Source: Chitinophaga qingshengii
GTDB taxonomy: Bacteria > Bacteroidota > Bacteroidia > Chitinophagales > Chitinophagaceae
Assembly (NCBI RefSeq): GCF_014529935.1
Contig: NZ_JACVFC010000001.1
Span: 806,001-870,000, forward strand
Length of the DNA: 64,000 nt
Reading direction: 5' to 3'
The position numbers and the translations under genes were made by a program. A model generated the notes under the pieces. It did not search any database. It was not told the origin of the DNA and saw only the letters and a list, made by a program, of their open reading frames with translations. Below are positions 46,505 through 55,165 of the stretch, in pieces; position 1 is the stretch's first letter; each line of letters opens with the position of its first letter.

Positions 46505-48398
46505 AGATCTGGTGTTTATATTTGAGAGAAGGCGACGCCATAAAAGGCCCTATTTGCAGGTCTTTCCAGAGGGCGTCCACTTTTTGAATGGTCGCATCGT
46601 CTGCCACAATGATATTGGGCCAGTCCCGCTCGAAGTTGTCCAGCAGCCTGGTTTTTAACGTACCGTCCATACCGATGGCGCCGATGTAGCGGCCATTTTC
46701 GGCAGCGGGTTTGCGGATTACAAAGCTGTCACGCTTAGGGTCCATATTATTACAGAAACGCCACAGTGCAGAAGCCAGGTCGGTCACATCTACGGTGTGT
46801 TCCACATACAATACCATTTTGATACCTGCCAGTGCCGGCAGGGTATACAGCTGTTCGTTCAGCTCCCGCACATGGAAGGGACGGTTTTTCTGCACCGATA
46901 CCAGGATGCAGGGAATGTCCATCGCCAGCAGGCTGCTGTTGATACCCTTTATCTCGGGGAACTGCTGCATGATGGCGGCACTGTCCAGTGTTTTAGGTGC
47001 GGCTTCCTGCAGGAAGGTGTTGTCCGTTTCTTCTTCGTATTTCCGGGTGCCGTCTATACACATCTTACCGCCGAAGCCCATTTTGGAGCAGGAATGGTCC
47101 AGCACGTCCATCGGGCCCTGGCTCAGGTAAATATCGGTAGCCGGGTTAAGGTTGCGGAATACGTACTGCGCCAGCTTCTTATAATCGGTGATACTTTCGC
47201 CTTCATCACTTACCACCAGGATTTTGTTGAACATCATCTGTCCGGCGCCCCACATAGCATTCATCACTTTCTGTGCCTGTCCGGCGTAATCCTTTTTGAT
47301 CTGTGAAATCACCAGGTTATGGAATACGCCTTCCACGGGCATTTCCATATCGATGATTTCCGGTACCAGCGTCATTTTGATCGGCGCCAGGAAAATACGT
47401 TCGGTTGCTTTACCGATCCAGGCATCTTCCTGCGGCGGAATACCTACTATCGTAGACGGATATACGGCATCTTTACGATGGGTGATAGCGGTTACATGGA
47501 AACGCGGATACCAGTCGGCCAGTGAATAATAACCGGTATGGTCGCCAAAAGGCCCTTCCCATATCAGTTCTTCTGCGGGATCTACATATCCTTCTATCAC
47601 AAAATCGGCATCAGCAGGCACCTCTATTTCGGGCTGGGAAATACATTTTACCAGTTCTACTTTTTTCTTCCGGAGAAAACCCGCCAGCATGTACTCATCC
47701 ACATTTTCAGGGAGAGGTGCGGTGGCTGAGTAGGTATATACCGGGTCGCCGCCCAGTACCACTGCTACGGGCATACGCTTATTCAGTTTTTTATACTCCA
47801 TGAAGTGTTTGGCAGACACCTTGTGTTTATGCCAGTGCATACCGGTCATGTCTTTTTCAAACACCTGCATGCGGTACATGCCTACGTTGCGGCTGCCGGT
47901 CAGCGGGTCTTTGGTATGAATAACGGGAAGTGTTATGAAAGGGCCGCCATCTTTAGGCCAGCAGGTAAGTACCGGCAGTTTTCCCAGGTCGGGATTGGTC
48001 ATCACCACTTCCTGGCAGGCGCCTTTACCGCCCACTACTTTGGGCATCCAGGAGGCAAATTGGCCCAGTTTGGGCAGCATAGACAACTTGTCGAGGATGC
48101 TTTCCTTAGGTTTGGACAGCAGCTTAAACAGGTCTTCTATTTCGCGGGACACATCATCGAGTTCCTGTACGCCCAGGGCCATGCACATACGTTTGTAGCT
48201 ACCCATGGAGTTGATCAGTACAGGAAAATCATAACCGGTATTTTCAAACAGCAGGGCTTTGCCACCACCGGGCATTTTGCTGACCCTGTCCGTGATTTCC
48301 GCGATTTCCAGCTTTGGATCTACATATGTACTGATGCGCAGCAGTTCGCCTTCCTGTTCCAGCTTCTCTATAAAGTGCCTGAGATTTTTATATGCCAT
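46476..48398 (-). CDS. UbiD-family decarboxylase
   Basis: 640 residues from the start MAYKNLRHFIEKLEQEGELLRI, which is the usual UbiD N-terminus; an in-frame upstream Met at 48485 would add 29 residues with no homology. Family segments include PVLTCWPKDGGPFITLP, RNVGMYRMQVFE and EGPFGDHTGYYS, the last containing residues of the prenylated-FMN active site. UbiD enzymes decarboxylate aromatic or unsaturated acids using prenylated FMN made by UbiX. In Bacteroidota this type is linked to menaquinone synthesis by the futalosine route or to other aromatic acids; the substrate is not settled by sequence. Confidence 0.93.
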   Translation of the reverse strand: MAYKNLRHFIEKLEQEGELLRISTYVDPKLEIAEITDRVSKMPGGGKALLFENTGYDFPVLINSMGSYKRMCMALGVQELDDVSREIEDLFKLLSKPKESILDKLSMLPKLGQFASWMPKVVGGKGACQEVVMTNPDLGKLPVLTCWPKDGGPFITLPVIHTKDPLTGSRNVGMYRMQVFEKDMTGMHWHKHKVSAKHFMEYKKLNKRMPVAVVLGGDPVYTYSATAPLPENVDEYMLAGFLRKKKVELVKCISQPEIEVPADADFVIEGYVDPAEELIWEGPFGDHTGYYSLADWYPRFHVTAITHRKDAVYPSTIVGIPPQEDAWIGKATERIFLAPIKMTLVPEIIDMEMPVEGVFHNLVISQIKKDYAGQAQKVMNAMWGAGQMMFNKILVVSDEGESITDYKKLAQYVFRNLNPATDIYLSQGPMDVLDHSCSKMGFGGKMCIDGTRKYEEETDNTFLQEAAPKTLDSAAIMQQFPEIKGINSSLLAMDIPCILVSVQKNRPFHVRELNEQLYTLPALAGIKMVLYVEHTVDVTDLASALWRFCNNMDPKRDSFVIRKPAAENGRYIGAIGMDGTLKTRLLDNFERDWPNIIVADDATIQKVDALWKDLQIGPFMASPSLKYKHQIYGEEAVVEQ

Positions 48399-48457
48399 TG
48401 TTAATTTATCTAATGAACCAATTAACAAAAGTAAACATACCGCACCGCAATAAAAAA

Positions 48458-48484
48458 TGCCCCCCGGTATAATACCGGGAGGCA
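48458..48484 (-). terminator. Intrinsic terminator of the Arg/Pro-rich protein gene
   Basis: TGCCCCCCGGTA pairs with TACCGGGAGGCA (one mismatch in 12 bp) around a 3-nt loop, followed on the minus strand by TTTTTTA. It closes the gene ending at 48508. Confidence 0.8.
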
Positions 48485-48507
48485 CCTCATTTATCTGATC
48501 TCAGTTA

Positions 48508-48828
48508 TCAATTGACAATAGTTACACCCGCATGAAATACGGCTCTGGGCCTGGGTGCGTAGTATGGTCTTGGCGGTGGTGGCGGAACGGGTACGGGTAC
48601 CGGGTAATAAGCCGGTTCTACGTATACTACCCTTCTTCTCGGACGGTAGTAGTCATCATCCCAACGGCGGCAATCCCTGTCTCTGTCTCTCCATTGTTTG
48701 CGTTCCCATTTGTCGTAATGTTTGTCATGTCCGTGGCCCCAGCCTCTTCCGCGGTCCCAGCCTCTCTGGGCGTAGGTGGTAGCTACGGTACCACCCAGGA
48801 GCAGCATAATCAGCAGTACTTTTTTCAT
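48508..48828 (-). CDS. Secreted low-complexity Arg/Asp/Trp and Pro-rich protein
   Basis: 106 residues. Signal peptide MKKVLLIMLLLGGTVATTYAQ, then a highly charged aromatic stretch (RGWDRGRGWGHGHDKHYDKW, WRDRDRD) and a Pro/Tyr-rich stretch (PVPVPVPPPPPRPYYAP), ending in a hydrophobic HAGVTIVN. No family recognised; similar short exported proteins occur in Bacteroidota. It has its own terminator and lies 53 bp from a second low-complexity secreted protein gene in the same orientation. Possibly metal-binding or cell-surface, but this is a guess. Confidence 0.75.
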   Translation of the reverse strand: MKKVLLIMLLLGGTVATTYAQRGWDRGRGWGHGHDKHYDKWERKQWRDRDRDCRRWDDDYYRPRRRVVYVEPAYYPVPVPVPPPPPRPYYAPRPRAVFHAGVTIVN

Positions 48829-48880
48829 GTTTCGGTTTTTTTAAGATCGGTTGGCAAAATAAATGTTGCAGTGTGCTGTA

Positions 48881-49210
48881 TTACAGGCTATACAGGGTAG
48901 CGACGGAATTAGCGGCGTATTGAGCGCCAGGATATCCGGCATAACTGTAGTATCTGTGTTTATGATGTTTGTATTTTTTATAATGTCTGCGGTGTGGAGG
49001 CATGGGTGGCCTGTGCGGATGATGCACATGCGGATGCCTCGGCGGCCGTGGTGGTGGAAAAGGGGGCCTTGGTGGCAACGGCGGATGTGGTAAGTGCCTT
49101 GGAGCCGGCGGCCTGGGTGGAAGCGGAGGTGCCGGTGGCCGATGTTGTGCTAAAAGAGTCATCGTGCCCGCCAATATCATCACTGCCGCTAAGTATATTA
49201 TTTTCTTCAT
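48881..49210 (-). CDS. Secreted His/Pro-rich protein
   Basis: 109 residues. Signal peptide MKKIIYLAAVMILAGTMTLLAQ, then nearly pure Pro, His, Arg and Lys for about 60 residues (HRPPAPPLPPRPPAP; HVHHPHRPPMPPHRRHYKK) and a short C-terminal YAGYPGAQYAANSVATLYSL. The His content suggests metal binding. It could be a surface or periplasmic metal-buffering protein; no homologous family is recognised. Low-complexity coding can be spurious, but the signal peptide, stop and neighbour argue for a real gene. Confidence 0.65.
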   Translation of the reverse strand: MKKIIYLAAVMILAGTMTLLAQHRPPAPPLPPRPPAPRHLPHPPLPPRPPFPPPRPPRHPHVHHPHRPPMPPHRRHYKKYKHHKHRYYSYAGYPGAQYAANSVATLYSL

Positions 49211-49403
49211 GACACTTTGATTTTAACTTTTAACAGGAGAATGCATACCAGCTTATTTTGACAGGGTAGTGTTTCATTACTCTCTCCGCGATTTCTGAAC
49301 CATGCTGCAGCTACTTTAAGCTGGTGCCTGCGATTCTTTACCTGTTTAAACAAATAAATTCAACAACTATGCCAATAAAACCAATCCCTTTACCACAAAA
49401 GAA

Positions 49404-49427
49404 ATCCCGGCTTTGAAGGGCCGGGAT
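49404..49427 (-). terminator. Intrinsic terminator after the beta-barrel protein gene
   Basis: ATCCCGGC (49404-49411) and GCCGGGAT (49420-49427) form a perfect 8-bp stem, followed on the minus strand by TTCTTTTG. The 287-bp gap 49211-49497 contains nothing else I can support. Confidence 0.65.
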
Positions 49428-49497
49428 ACAATTTATAAATGGACTTTATTGGGGGTTGAAAGTCGATGAGGGAAAGCAAACTTTATACCAATAACTG

Positions 49498-50367
49498 TTA
49501 CCTGAACACCGGACATCTTGTCGCTTTCACTTTTCCCCAGCCATTGTTATTACCTCCACCCAGACGGTAGGTAATGGTAAAGCCGGTGAATCCATACCAG
49601 TCTTTATATTTACTGGAACCACGTATGGTGCCATCGGCAGGATACACACCCGGTGTTTGTTTGCCACTCAGTTCATCACCCCGGAAAGCCATATCTACGG
49701 CTTTCTGGCCACGATAAGCCAGCAAGGTGTTCTTATCTACATAGTTAGTGCTTAGATCATCCAGATAATCGGTGGTGGTGGGTCGCAGGCCCACTTCAAA
49801 GCCCAGGGTCCACTTATCGTTCAGGATAGCTTTCACGCCGGCGCCCATGGGGAAAGACCAGGCAAAGAGGTCATAAGGCTGGCGTTGCGGATATTGTGGA
49901 AGCCCCTGCCCTTCTGTACCCAGAGGACGCAGGCGTACCTGGTTGCCGGAGGCGTCTTTGGCTGTAGGGTCAAAACCAAAGCCACCTACGCCGATAAACA
50001 CATAAGGCGTAAACCCTTTCTCATCCAGGTCCAGGAAATTGACTTCAGCGATCAGGCTACCTTCAAAGATGTTGCTTTTAAAGCTGAGATTACGGGCTAC
50101 CAGCAAAGGATTCGCATTCGTGCTGTCAGCGCCGGCTGCAATGCCCCAGGTGAAGCCAGCCCTGAGCGACAGGTACCGGTTGATGTCCTTTCTAACCAGC
50201 AAGCCCAGTGCCGGCCGGGTGTACTTCATGTCTACCTTTTGCTGAACAAGATCACCACTGTAATTGGAAATACCGGCAAAAGCACCTACATGCCAATCCT
50301 GCGCGAAACTAAAAAAGGGTACTGCCATGGATAACAACAGTATTCCGGCAAATTGTCTGAATTTCAA
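49498..50367 (-). CDS. Outer-membrane beta-barrel protein, DUF6089-like
   Basis: 289 residues with a signal peptide (KFRQFAGILLLSMAVPFFSFAQ). The mature protein has the alternating pattern of a small outer-membrane barrel (WHVGAFAGISNYSGDLV, LGLLVRKDINRYLSLRAG, FTPYVFIGVGGFGFDP, WTLGFEVGLRPTTTDYLDD). It resembles DUF6089/OmpA-like barrels common in Bacteroidota, role unknown. The C-terminus ends soon after a predicted last strand (YGFTGFTITYRLGG). It stands alone with its own terminator. Confidence 0.85.
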   Translation of the reverse strand: MKFRQFAGILLLSMAVPFFSFAQDWHVGAFAGISNYSGDLVQQKVDMKYTRPALGLLVRKDINRYLSLRAGFTWGIAAGADSTNANPLLVARNLSFKSNIFEGSLIAEVNFLDLDEKGFTPYVFIGVGGFGFDPTAKDASGNQVRLRPLGTEGQGLPQYPQRQPYDLFAWSFPMGAGVKAILNDKWTLGFEVGLRPTTTDYLDDLSTNYVDKNTLLAYRGQKAVDMAFRGDELSGKQTPGVYPADGTIRGSSKYKDWYGFTGFTITYRLGGGNNNGWGKVKATRCPVFR

Positions 50368-50544
50368 AGTATTTTGGTTTTTAGAGGTTAGTCCTTTATT
50401 AAACGCTCTGATTAACAGTTTTATTTGGTGAAGTCCCTGCTAAAAATAAAGTCCTTCTCCGGTGAATCAACCATTAAAGATGTAAAAATAAACTAATAAA
50501 CCAATTAAGTAATACGCTGTTGACAACTAATCCGAAAAAACGGC

Positions 50545-50892
50545 TCAGCAACGGATATACGACCAGCCCTCTGACTGCCTTTCTACCAGGTGTGCCACCG
50601 CTGCCGGCACTACTTCCACAAAAGGAAACAGCTGCTCCGGGGTTAACTGCTTACCGTTGATCGTATTCTGGCATATCAGCCAGCGGACGGACCGGCCATG
50701 CAGGTCTTTTACCTTGCCGGCAAACGGATTGCCTGCCGCAAACAACAACGGATAGGCGTCGCCGTGAACGGCTACTTCTACGGTTATACCGGCCTGCCGC
50801 TCATGATAATATTGTAACAGATTGTGAAGCTGACCTAATAATGCTTTCTGTGCCTCCGGAGTACCGGCAGTAATCTGAAAAATAACTTGCAT
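50545..50892 (-). CDS. DsrE-like small protein
   Basis: 115 residues without signal peptide. The pattern VIFQITAGTPEAQKALLGQLHNLLQYY, then VTVEVAVHGDAYPLLFA and VRWLICQNTINGKQL with a Cys after a beta strand, fits the DsrE/DsrF-like fold (sulfur relay or unknown role). The Cys is in the position used by active DsrE-like proteins. No sulfur genes are adjacent, so the function is open. Confidence 0.8.
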   Translation of the reverse strand: MQVIFQITAGTPEAQKALLGQLHNLLQYYHERQAGITVEVAVHGDAYPLLFAAGNPFAGKVKDLHGRSVRWLICQNTINGKQLTPEQLFPFVEVVPAAVAHLVERQSEGWSYIRC

Positions 50893-50952
50893 GAAAACAA
50901 ACCTACTGAAATACAGGTAAATACAAACAAAAAAATGCTGTGGGTAACAGCA

Positions 50953-51348
50953 TCACCCGGGGTTCATATCATCGTTGTCCTCCGGCCGGGAGGCACCGGA
51001 ATGTTTATTGCCCCGCCCCGGCGAAACAGTATTGCCCTCCAAAAGGGCCTTGTATTTACGGGACGCTTCGCGCAGCTGAAATACCAGCGTGGCCGACCGG
51101 ATCTCCTGTTGATGCAGGTTCACTTCCGCTACCAACAAGGCTTTACGCTGACGTACCATTACCATCCAGCATACTGACAGTAATGCAGCCAGCAGGAAAA
51201 ACATAGGTATCAGGATAAACAGCACCCAGGCCATACCACTACCGGCAGCCTGTACCGGCGGTGGATCCTGCTGCAAGGCGCCCCGGCTGGCACAACCCCA
51301 CACCAGGATCGACAACATAAAAAATCGGATGGAAAATGAGAAACGCAA
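50953..51348 (-). CDS. Small membrane protein with lipoprotein-like start and coiled coil
   Basis: 131 residues. It begins with a hydrophobic signal ending LVWGC, a possible lipobox, followed by a second hydrophobic helix (GMAWVLFILIPMFFLLAALLSVCWMVMV), a helical segment likely to be coiled coil (LVAEVNLHQQEIRSATLVFQ) and a polar Gly/Ser/Asp tail. No family recognised. It is 60 bp upstream of the DsrE-like gene and in the same direction, so co-transcription is possible. Confidence 0.65.
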   Translation of the reverse strand: MRFSFSIRFFMLSILVWGCASRGALQQDPPPVQAAGSGMAWVLFILIPMFFLLAALLSVCWMVMVRQRKALLVAEVNLHQQEIRSATLVFQLREASRKYKALLEGNTVSPGRGNKHSGASRPEDNDDMNPG

Positions 51349-51740
51349 TGTCTTTTAATCGTGGTTACCTGAAAATGGCCTATCATTAAAATTATCGAAT
51401 CAACCGGACAAAAAATTGTCCATTCTGGCTTTTTTTTAATCCTCCACGGGGGAAAAACAAGAAAAATAATTCATATATGATCATTCCACATGAACTAATG
51501 CCACCTAAAAAACATAACATCATTAAATAATATGACTTTTAATAAGATCACCTTGCTGCGCACTGTGTCTTATAATCTCTTCATTATAAATCATTTCTAT
51601 AATTGGTAAAGTTTTTCTCAAAAAAACAAACGTGTTACCATCAAAAAAAATTAACTTGGAAGATAAGTATAATACATCCGTGCCCGTTTTTAATCAGGAC
51701 TTAGCAATCACCGATCCCGTGAAGTAACCAAAAATCGAGT
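51349..51740. other. AT-rich divergent intergenic region
   Basis: 392 bp between the small membrane protein (minus) and the AraC-type regulator (plus). Rich in A/T tracts, no ORF, no clean TAnnTTTG element and no strong hairpin. The promoters of both genes should lie here. Confidence 0.5.
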
Positions 51741-52667
51741 ATGTCAAAAACTGCTGTTATCACCAAACAACAATTGGAGCATCTTGCCTTGCAGGGATTG
51801 TCTTACGCCGACGATCATGTCGGCGATACATTCAGCATCAAAGATGTATCCGAACGCCTCGGTATCTCCTACTCCTATTTTTATCACAACTTTGCAGACT
51901 ACATGGGAGAACCCTTCTGGCACTATGTTAAACGCCACCGCCTGGAACTGTCCGCCGGCCTGTTACGCCACAGCGGCCACTCCATCGGCATCATCAGCGA
52001 TCTTTGCGGATACGCTACCACCGCAGCTTTTAGCAAGGCTTTCAAACAACACTTTAAGGAAAGTCCCAAAGAATTCCGCCGCATCGCAGAGCTACCCAAC
52101 GAAAAAAGAACCATTCAAATCATCGAAACAATTACCACCAGCGCCGGCACAGACATCTTCGGAAATTTCTTCCGGTACGACCGCGGCGAAAGAGTACAAC
52201 TACCCGATTCTATGTTGTACTACTCCCTGCTGTCCCGCGGCCAGAATCCCATCGGTGAAATGATCGTTAAAATGAACCAGTATTATACTGCCTTCTCGAG
52301 AATACTGGCTCAAATGGAAATATCTACCGCCAACATCATTACCGGCACCCTCGATTCGGTACCGGTAACCGATTATGAAAAAATATCCATCTACGCCGGT
52401 GTTAGTATACCACTGCACACCGCCGCTGCACATGAATACATGAATAACAACTACGGCTACCTTATGCGCAAACGCATACCCGGCGGTACATACCTCCGGC
52501 TGCCCGTCCCCATGGACTTTGCTACTGCCGGTATCCCAATGTATAATTTCATCAATCAGAATTGTAAGGAAGGGAACTTTAAAATGAGCGGTAACCATTT
52601 CTTTATGGTGCTCAATGGCTCCACTGCCTGCGAAATCTACATCCCGCTACTGCGAAAACATTATTAA
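51741..52667 (+). CDS. AraC-family transcriptional regulator with N-terminal HTH
   Basis: 308 residues. The AraC HTH is at the N-terminus (FSIKDVSERLGISYSYFYHNF near residues 31-51; IGIISDLCGYATTAAFSKAFKQHF near 81-104 and the closing SPKEFRR), the reverse of classic AraC order but usual for Rob/SoxS-like proteins with a C-terminal GyrI-like effector domain. The rest (about residues 125-308) is compatible with a GyrI-like ligand domain. It may control the divergent genes or the following ones; no target is shown by the sequence. Confidence 0.9.
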   Translation: MSKTAVITKQQLEHLALQGLSYADDHVGDTFSIKDVSERLGISYSYFYHNFADYMGEPFWHYVKRHRLELSAGLLRHSGHSIGIISDLCGYATTAAFSKAFKQHFKESPKEFRRIAELPNEKRTIQIIETITTSAGTDIFGNFFRYDRGERVQLPDSMLYYSLLSRGQNPIGEMIVKMNQYYTAFSRILAQMEISTANIITGTLDSVPVTDYEKISIYAGVSIPLHTAAAHEYMNNNYGYLMRKRIPGGTYLRLPVPMDFATAGIPMYNFINQNCKEGNFKMSGNHFFMVLNGSTACEIYIPLLRKHY

Positions 52668-52676
52668 ATACGATCA

Positions 52677-52717
52677 ACAGCGAGGCCCGGACAACATGGT
52701 TGCCCGGGCCTTGCTGT
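52677..52717. terminator. Bidirectional terminator between AraC regulator and GH20-like gene
   Basis: ACAGCGAGGCCCGG pairs with CCGGGCCTTGCTGT (one G-U pair in 14 bp) across a 13-nt loop, followed by TTTT on the plus strand. It lies between convergent genes. Confidence 0.85.
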
Positions 52718-52731
52718 TTTATAACCGTTCC

Positions 52732-53820
52732 TTATTTGGTAAACAGTGCACGGAAACAATTGGCGCTGGTGGTATCTCCTTTGGGATCTTTACGGCGACC
52801 GTAAAACTCATCCAGGAAAGATCCGGCATCAGACCATACGGTCTGCATCATGCCCTGGTAACGGGGTTTCATCTCGGGAGTAGCGGTGCGGCGGAAATCA
52901 TACATATCCTTCAGCTGTGCCACGGCATTGTCTGGCCTGCGCCAGGGACAGGTAATGACCGACAAACCTTTGGAGGCAAAATACACCGGCGTTTTATCAG
53001 GACGCTCGTAATGCCAGTCGCAGATGATCACGTCTTTAGGCACCAGGTCAATAGCCCGGTGGGTATTATTCATACTGGCTTCCCACATGCCCATACCGGT
53101 TAGTTTACCATCCAGTAAACGATCGCCCCACATCCATAAGGTACGGTCTTTCTCTGCCAGGTGGTTACGGATTTTCCATACTTCACCGGCATACAGCTCG
53201 GCTTTATCACGGCCACCGCAACGGGGGCATTTGTCCTCCCCGATGTAAAATACCTCATCCATACCGGCATGGAAGGCGGTAGATTCAAAAGCATCGCAGA
53301 TCTCATCTACCAGCGCAAACACCACTTTGTGTACACCCGGATGCAGGGGACAATAACTTTTACAATACAGGCCATCCGCATTAGGCCATTCATATTTGGC
53401 CGGCATTTTAACCCAGGGTGTTTCATCGAAATCCGGGTATACCTTCAGCAGGTTCATAGTAGTGCCAGCCCAGGACTGATGCCCCAGCAGGTTGATTTGC
53501 GGGATCAGCTGGATACCCAGCTGCCGGCATACCTTCACCAGCTCTTTTACCTGGGCTTTGGTCAGCGGGTTGGGATCGCGCAGCTCCGGATGGGAGGTAA
53601 ACTCATAGTTAAAATCTACCCGCAGCACCAGCGTATTGATATGACGCGGCGCCAACTCCTCGCGGATAAATTTCAGAAAAGCCGGCAAACCGGCAGCACT
53701 GGGAGCGCCAATACAAAAGCCCCGTACAGGTAAGGTGTCTTTCGGTAAAGCGCTTGAAGGAGATGCATACAGAATAGTGCCGCATAACAGCAGCAACAGC
53801 ATGGTCAATAGTTTTTTCAT
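52732..53820 (-). CDS. Exported GH20-like glycoside hydrolase
   Basis: 362 residues with a signal peptide (KKLLTMLLLLLCGTILYA). The barrel resembles GH20 beta-N-acetylhexosaminidases: INTLVLRVDFNYEF, GIQLIPQINLLGHQSW, and the catalytic Asp-Glu pair in FHAGMDEVFYIGEDKCP near residue 200, followed by TLWMWGDRLLDGK and DWHYERPDKTPVYFASKG. The canonical N-terminal GH20b domain is absent, so it is shorter than classical members. It would hydrolyse N-acetylhexosaminides outside the cytoplasm; substrate uncertain. It converges on the AraC-type gene through a shared terminator. Confidence 0.85.
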   Translation of the reverse strand: MKKLLTMLLLLLCGTILYASPSSALPKDTLPVRGFCIGAPSAAGLPAFLKFIREELAPRHINTLVLRVDFNYEFTSHPELRDPNPLTKAQVKELVKVCRQLGIQLIPQINLLGHQSWAGTTMNLLKVYPDFDETPWVKMPAKYEWPNADGLYCKSYCPLHPGVHKVVFALVDEICDAFESTAFHAGMDEVFYIGEDKCPRCGGRDKAELYAGEVWKIRNHLAEKDRTLWMWGDRLLDGKLTGMGMWEASMNNTHRAIDLVPKDVIICDWHYERPDKTPVYFASKGLSVITCPWRRPDNAVAQLKDMYDFRRTATPEMKPRYQGMMQTVWSDAGSFLDEFYGRRKDPKGDTTSANCFRALFTK

Positions 53821-53926
53821 AAAGGGTGTTTTTCCAACGTTTGCAACAAAATAACAAATGCGCCGCTTTTTCTATAGTGAAATCGGGCATTAGATAATTT
53901 TACATGCAAAAACATATGATTTTTAA

Positions 53927-53934
53927 TAAATTTG
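53927..53934 (+). promoter_or_regulatory. Putative -7 promoter element of the AI-2E transporter gene
   Basis: TAAATTTG matches TAnnTTTG and ends 16 bp before the ATG at 53951. No convincing -33 partner is seen. Confidence 0.4.
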
Positions 53935-53950
53935 ATGCAAAAGCAAATCC

Positions 53951-55090
53951 ATGACCGAGTTCAAGCTCCCTTTTAACGCCAGGCTCACGTTTACCCTGTT
54001 ATCGCTTATCTTAATGATATATATCGCGCATATGGCCAGCGAAATCATTATCCCGCTGCTGTTTGCGTTCCTCATCTCTATTATGCTGCTACCCGTCGCC
54101 CACTTCCTGGAAAAATACCGGGTACCCAGGGGATTGGCAGCGGCGATAGCGGTGCTGCTGTTTATCGTCGTCGTACTGTTGATTATGCTCCTGATGGGCA
54201 CGCAAATGCAGTCGTTCATCGCCGATTTCCCGGAATTGGAAAAGAAACTGATGGTCACCATCACTTCCCTGCAGGACTGGGTAGATCATAAGTTCCATAT
54301 CGATTCCAATGCACAAATCAATTACCTGCAAAAAGCTGCATTGGGTACGTTGGGAACCGCCACCAGCTTCATCAGCCAGACATTCCTCTCCTTGTCTTCC
54401 CTGATCATCTTCGTGGTGTTTGTATTGCTGTACTCTTTTTTCATGCTGTTTTACCGGAAACTGCTCATCACCTTCCTGGTAAGGCTCTTCCAGGATAAAC
54501 ACCGGGAAACACTGCTCAGCGTGCTCGCCCGTACCCGCTTTATCATCAAAAGCTATGTAGGCGGCCTCATGATAGAAATGGTGGTGGTAGCCATACTCAA
54601 CACCACTGTCTTCCTGATACTGGGTATCAAATACGCTATCCTGCTGGGTGTAATGGCTGCTATCTTCAATATCATCCCTTATATCGGCATCTTCACGGCA
54701 CTCATTATCAGCATGCTGGTCACCCTTACTACGGGAACGCCTATATCAGCTTTACAGGTAGGTATCGCCCTGTTCCTCGTTCACCTGCTGGACAGTAACG
54801 TGCTCCTCCCCCGTATCGTGGGCTCCAAGGTAAAAATCAACGCCCTTGTCACTATCATCGGCGTGGTACTGGGTAATATGTTATGGGGCATCCCCGGCAT
54901 GTTCCTGGCGATCCCTATCATCGCTATTATCAAAATCGTGTGTGAGAGTGTGGATTATATGAACCCCTGGGCTATTCTTTTGGGAGATGAACAAAAGGAA
55001 AAGACCGAAAAAGTTAACCAGATAGCCGACCAGGAAGGCCAACCAGGCGTAGATGACATCACCGAAACGCCGGAACCACCTAAAAAATAA
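53951..55090 (+). CDS. AI-2E family transporter
   Basis: 379 residues with about eight membrane helices: RLTFTLLSLILMIYIAHMA and IIPLLFAFLISIMLLPV at the start, a soluble helical region from residue 90 to 150, and a C-terminal half with GGLMIEMVVVAILNTTVFLILG, IFNIIPYIGIF and LLDSNVLLPRIVGSKV, the family signature. Members export autoinducer-2 (TqsA), sodium or other small molecules; the substrate is not predictable. The C-terminal 30 residues are polar and charged. A terminator follows, and a convergent RND pump gene lies next. Confidence 0.93.
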   Translation: MTEFKLPFNARLTFTLLSLILMIYIAHMASEIIIPLLFAFLISIMLLPVAHFLEKYRVPRGLAAAIAVLLFIVVVLLIMLLMGTQMQSFIADFPELEKKLMVTITSLQDWVDHKFHIDSNAQINYLQKAALGTLGTATSFISQTFLSLSSLIIFVVFVLLYSFFMLFYRKLLITFLVRLFQDKHRETLLSVLARTRFIIKSYVGGLMIEMVVVAILNTTVFLILGIKYAILLGVMAAIFNIIPYIGIFTALIISMLVTLTTGTPISALQVGIALFLVHLLDSNVLLPRIVGSKVKINALVTIIGVVLGNMLWGIPGMFLAIPIIAIIKIVCESVDYMNPWAILLGDEQKEKTEKVNQIADQEGQPGVDDITETPEPPKK

Positions 55091-55107
55091 AAATATCCTC
55101 CATACAG

Positions 55108-55142
55108 AAAAGCCGCGAGAGATCACATCTCCGCGGCTTTTT
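55108..55142. terminator. Bidirectional terminator between AI-2E and RND pump genes
   Basis: AAAAGCCGCG pairs with CGCGGCTTTT and the inner GAGAT with ATCTC, with one bulged A; flanked by A and T runs that serve both strands. Confidence 0.85.
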
Positions 55143-55165
55143 CCATTTTATAAGACAACCAACTA

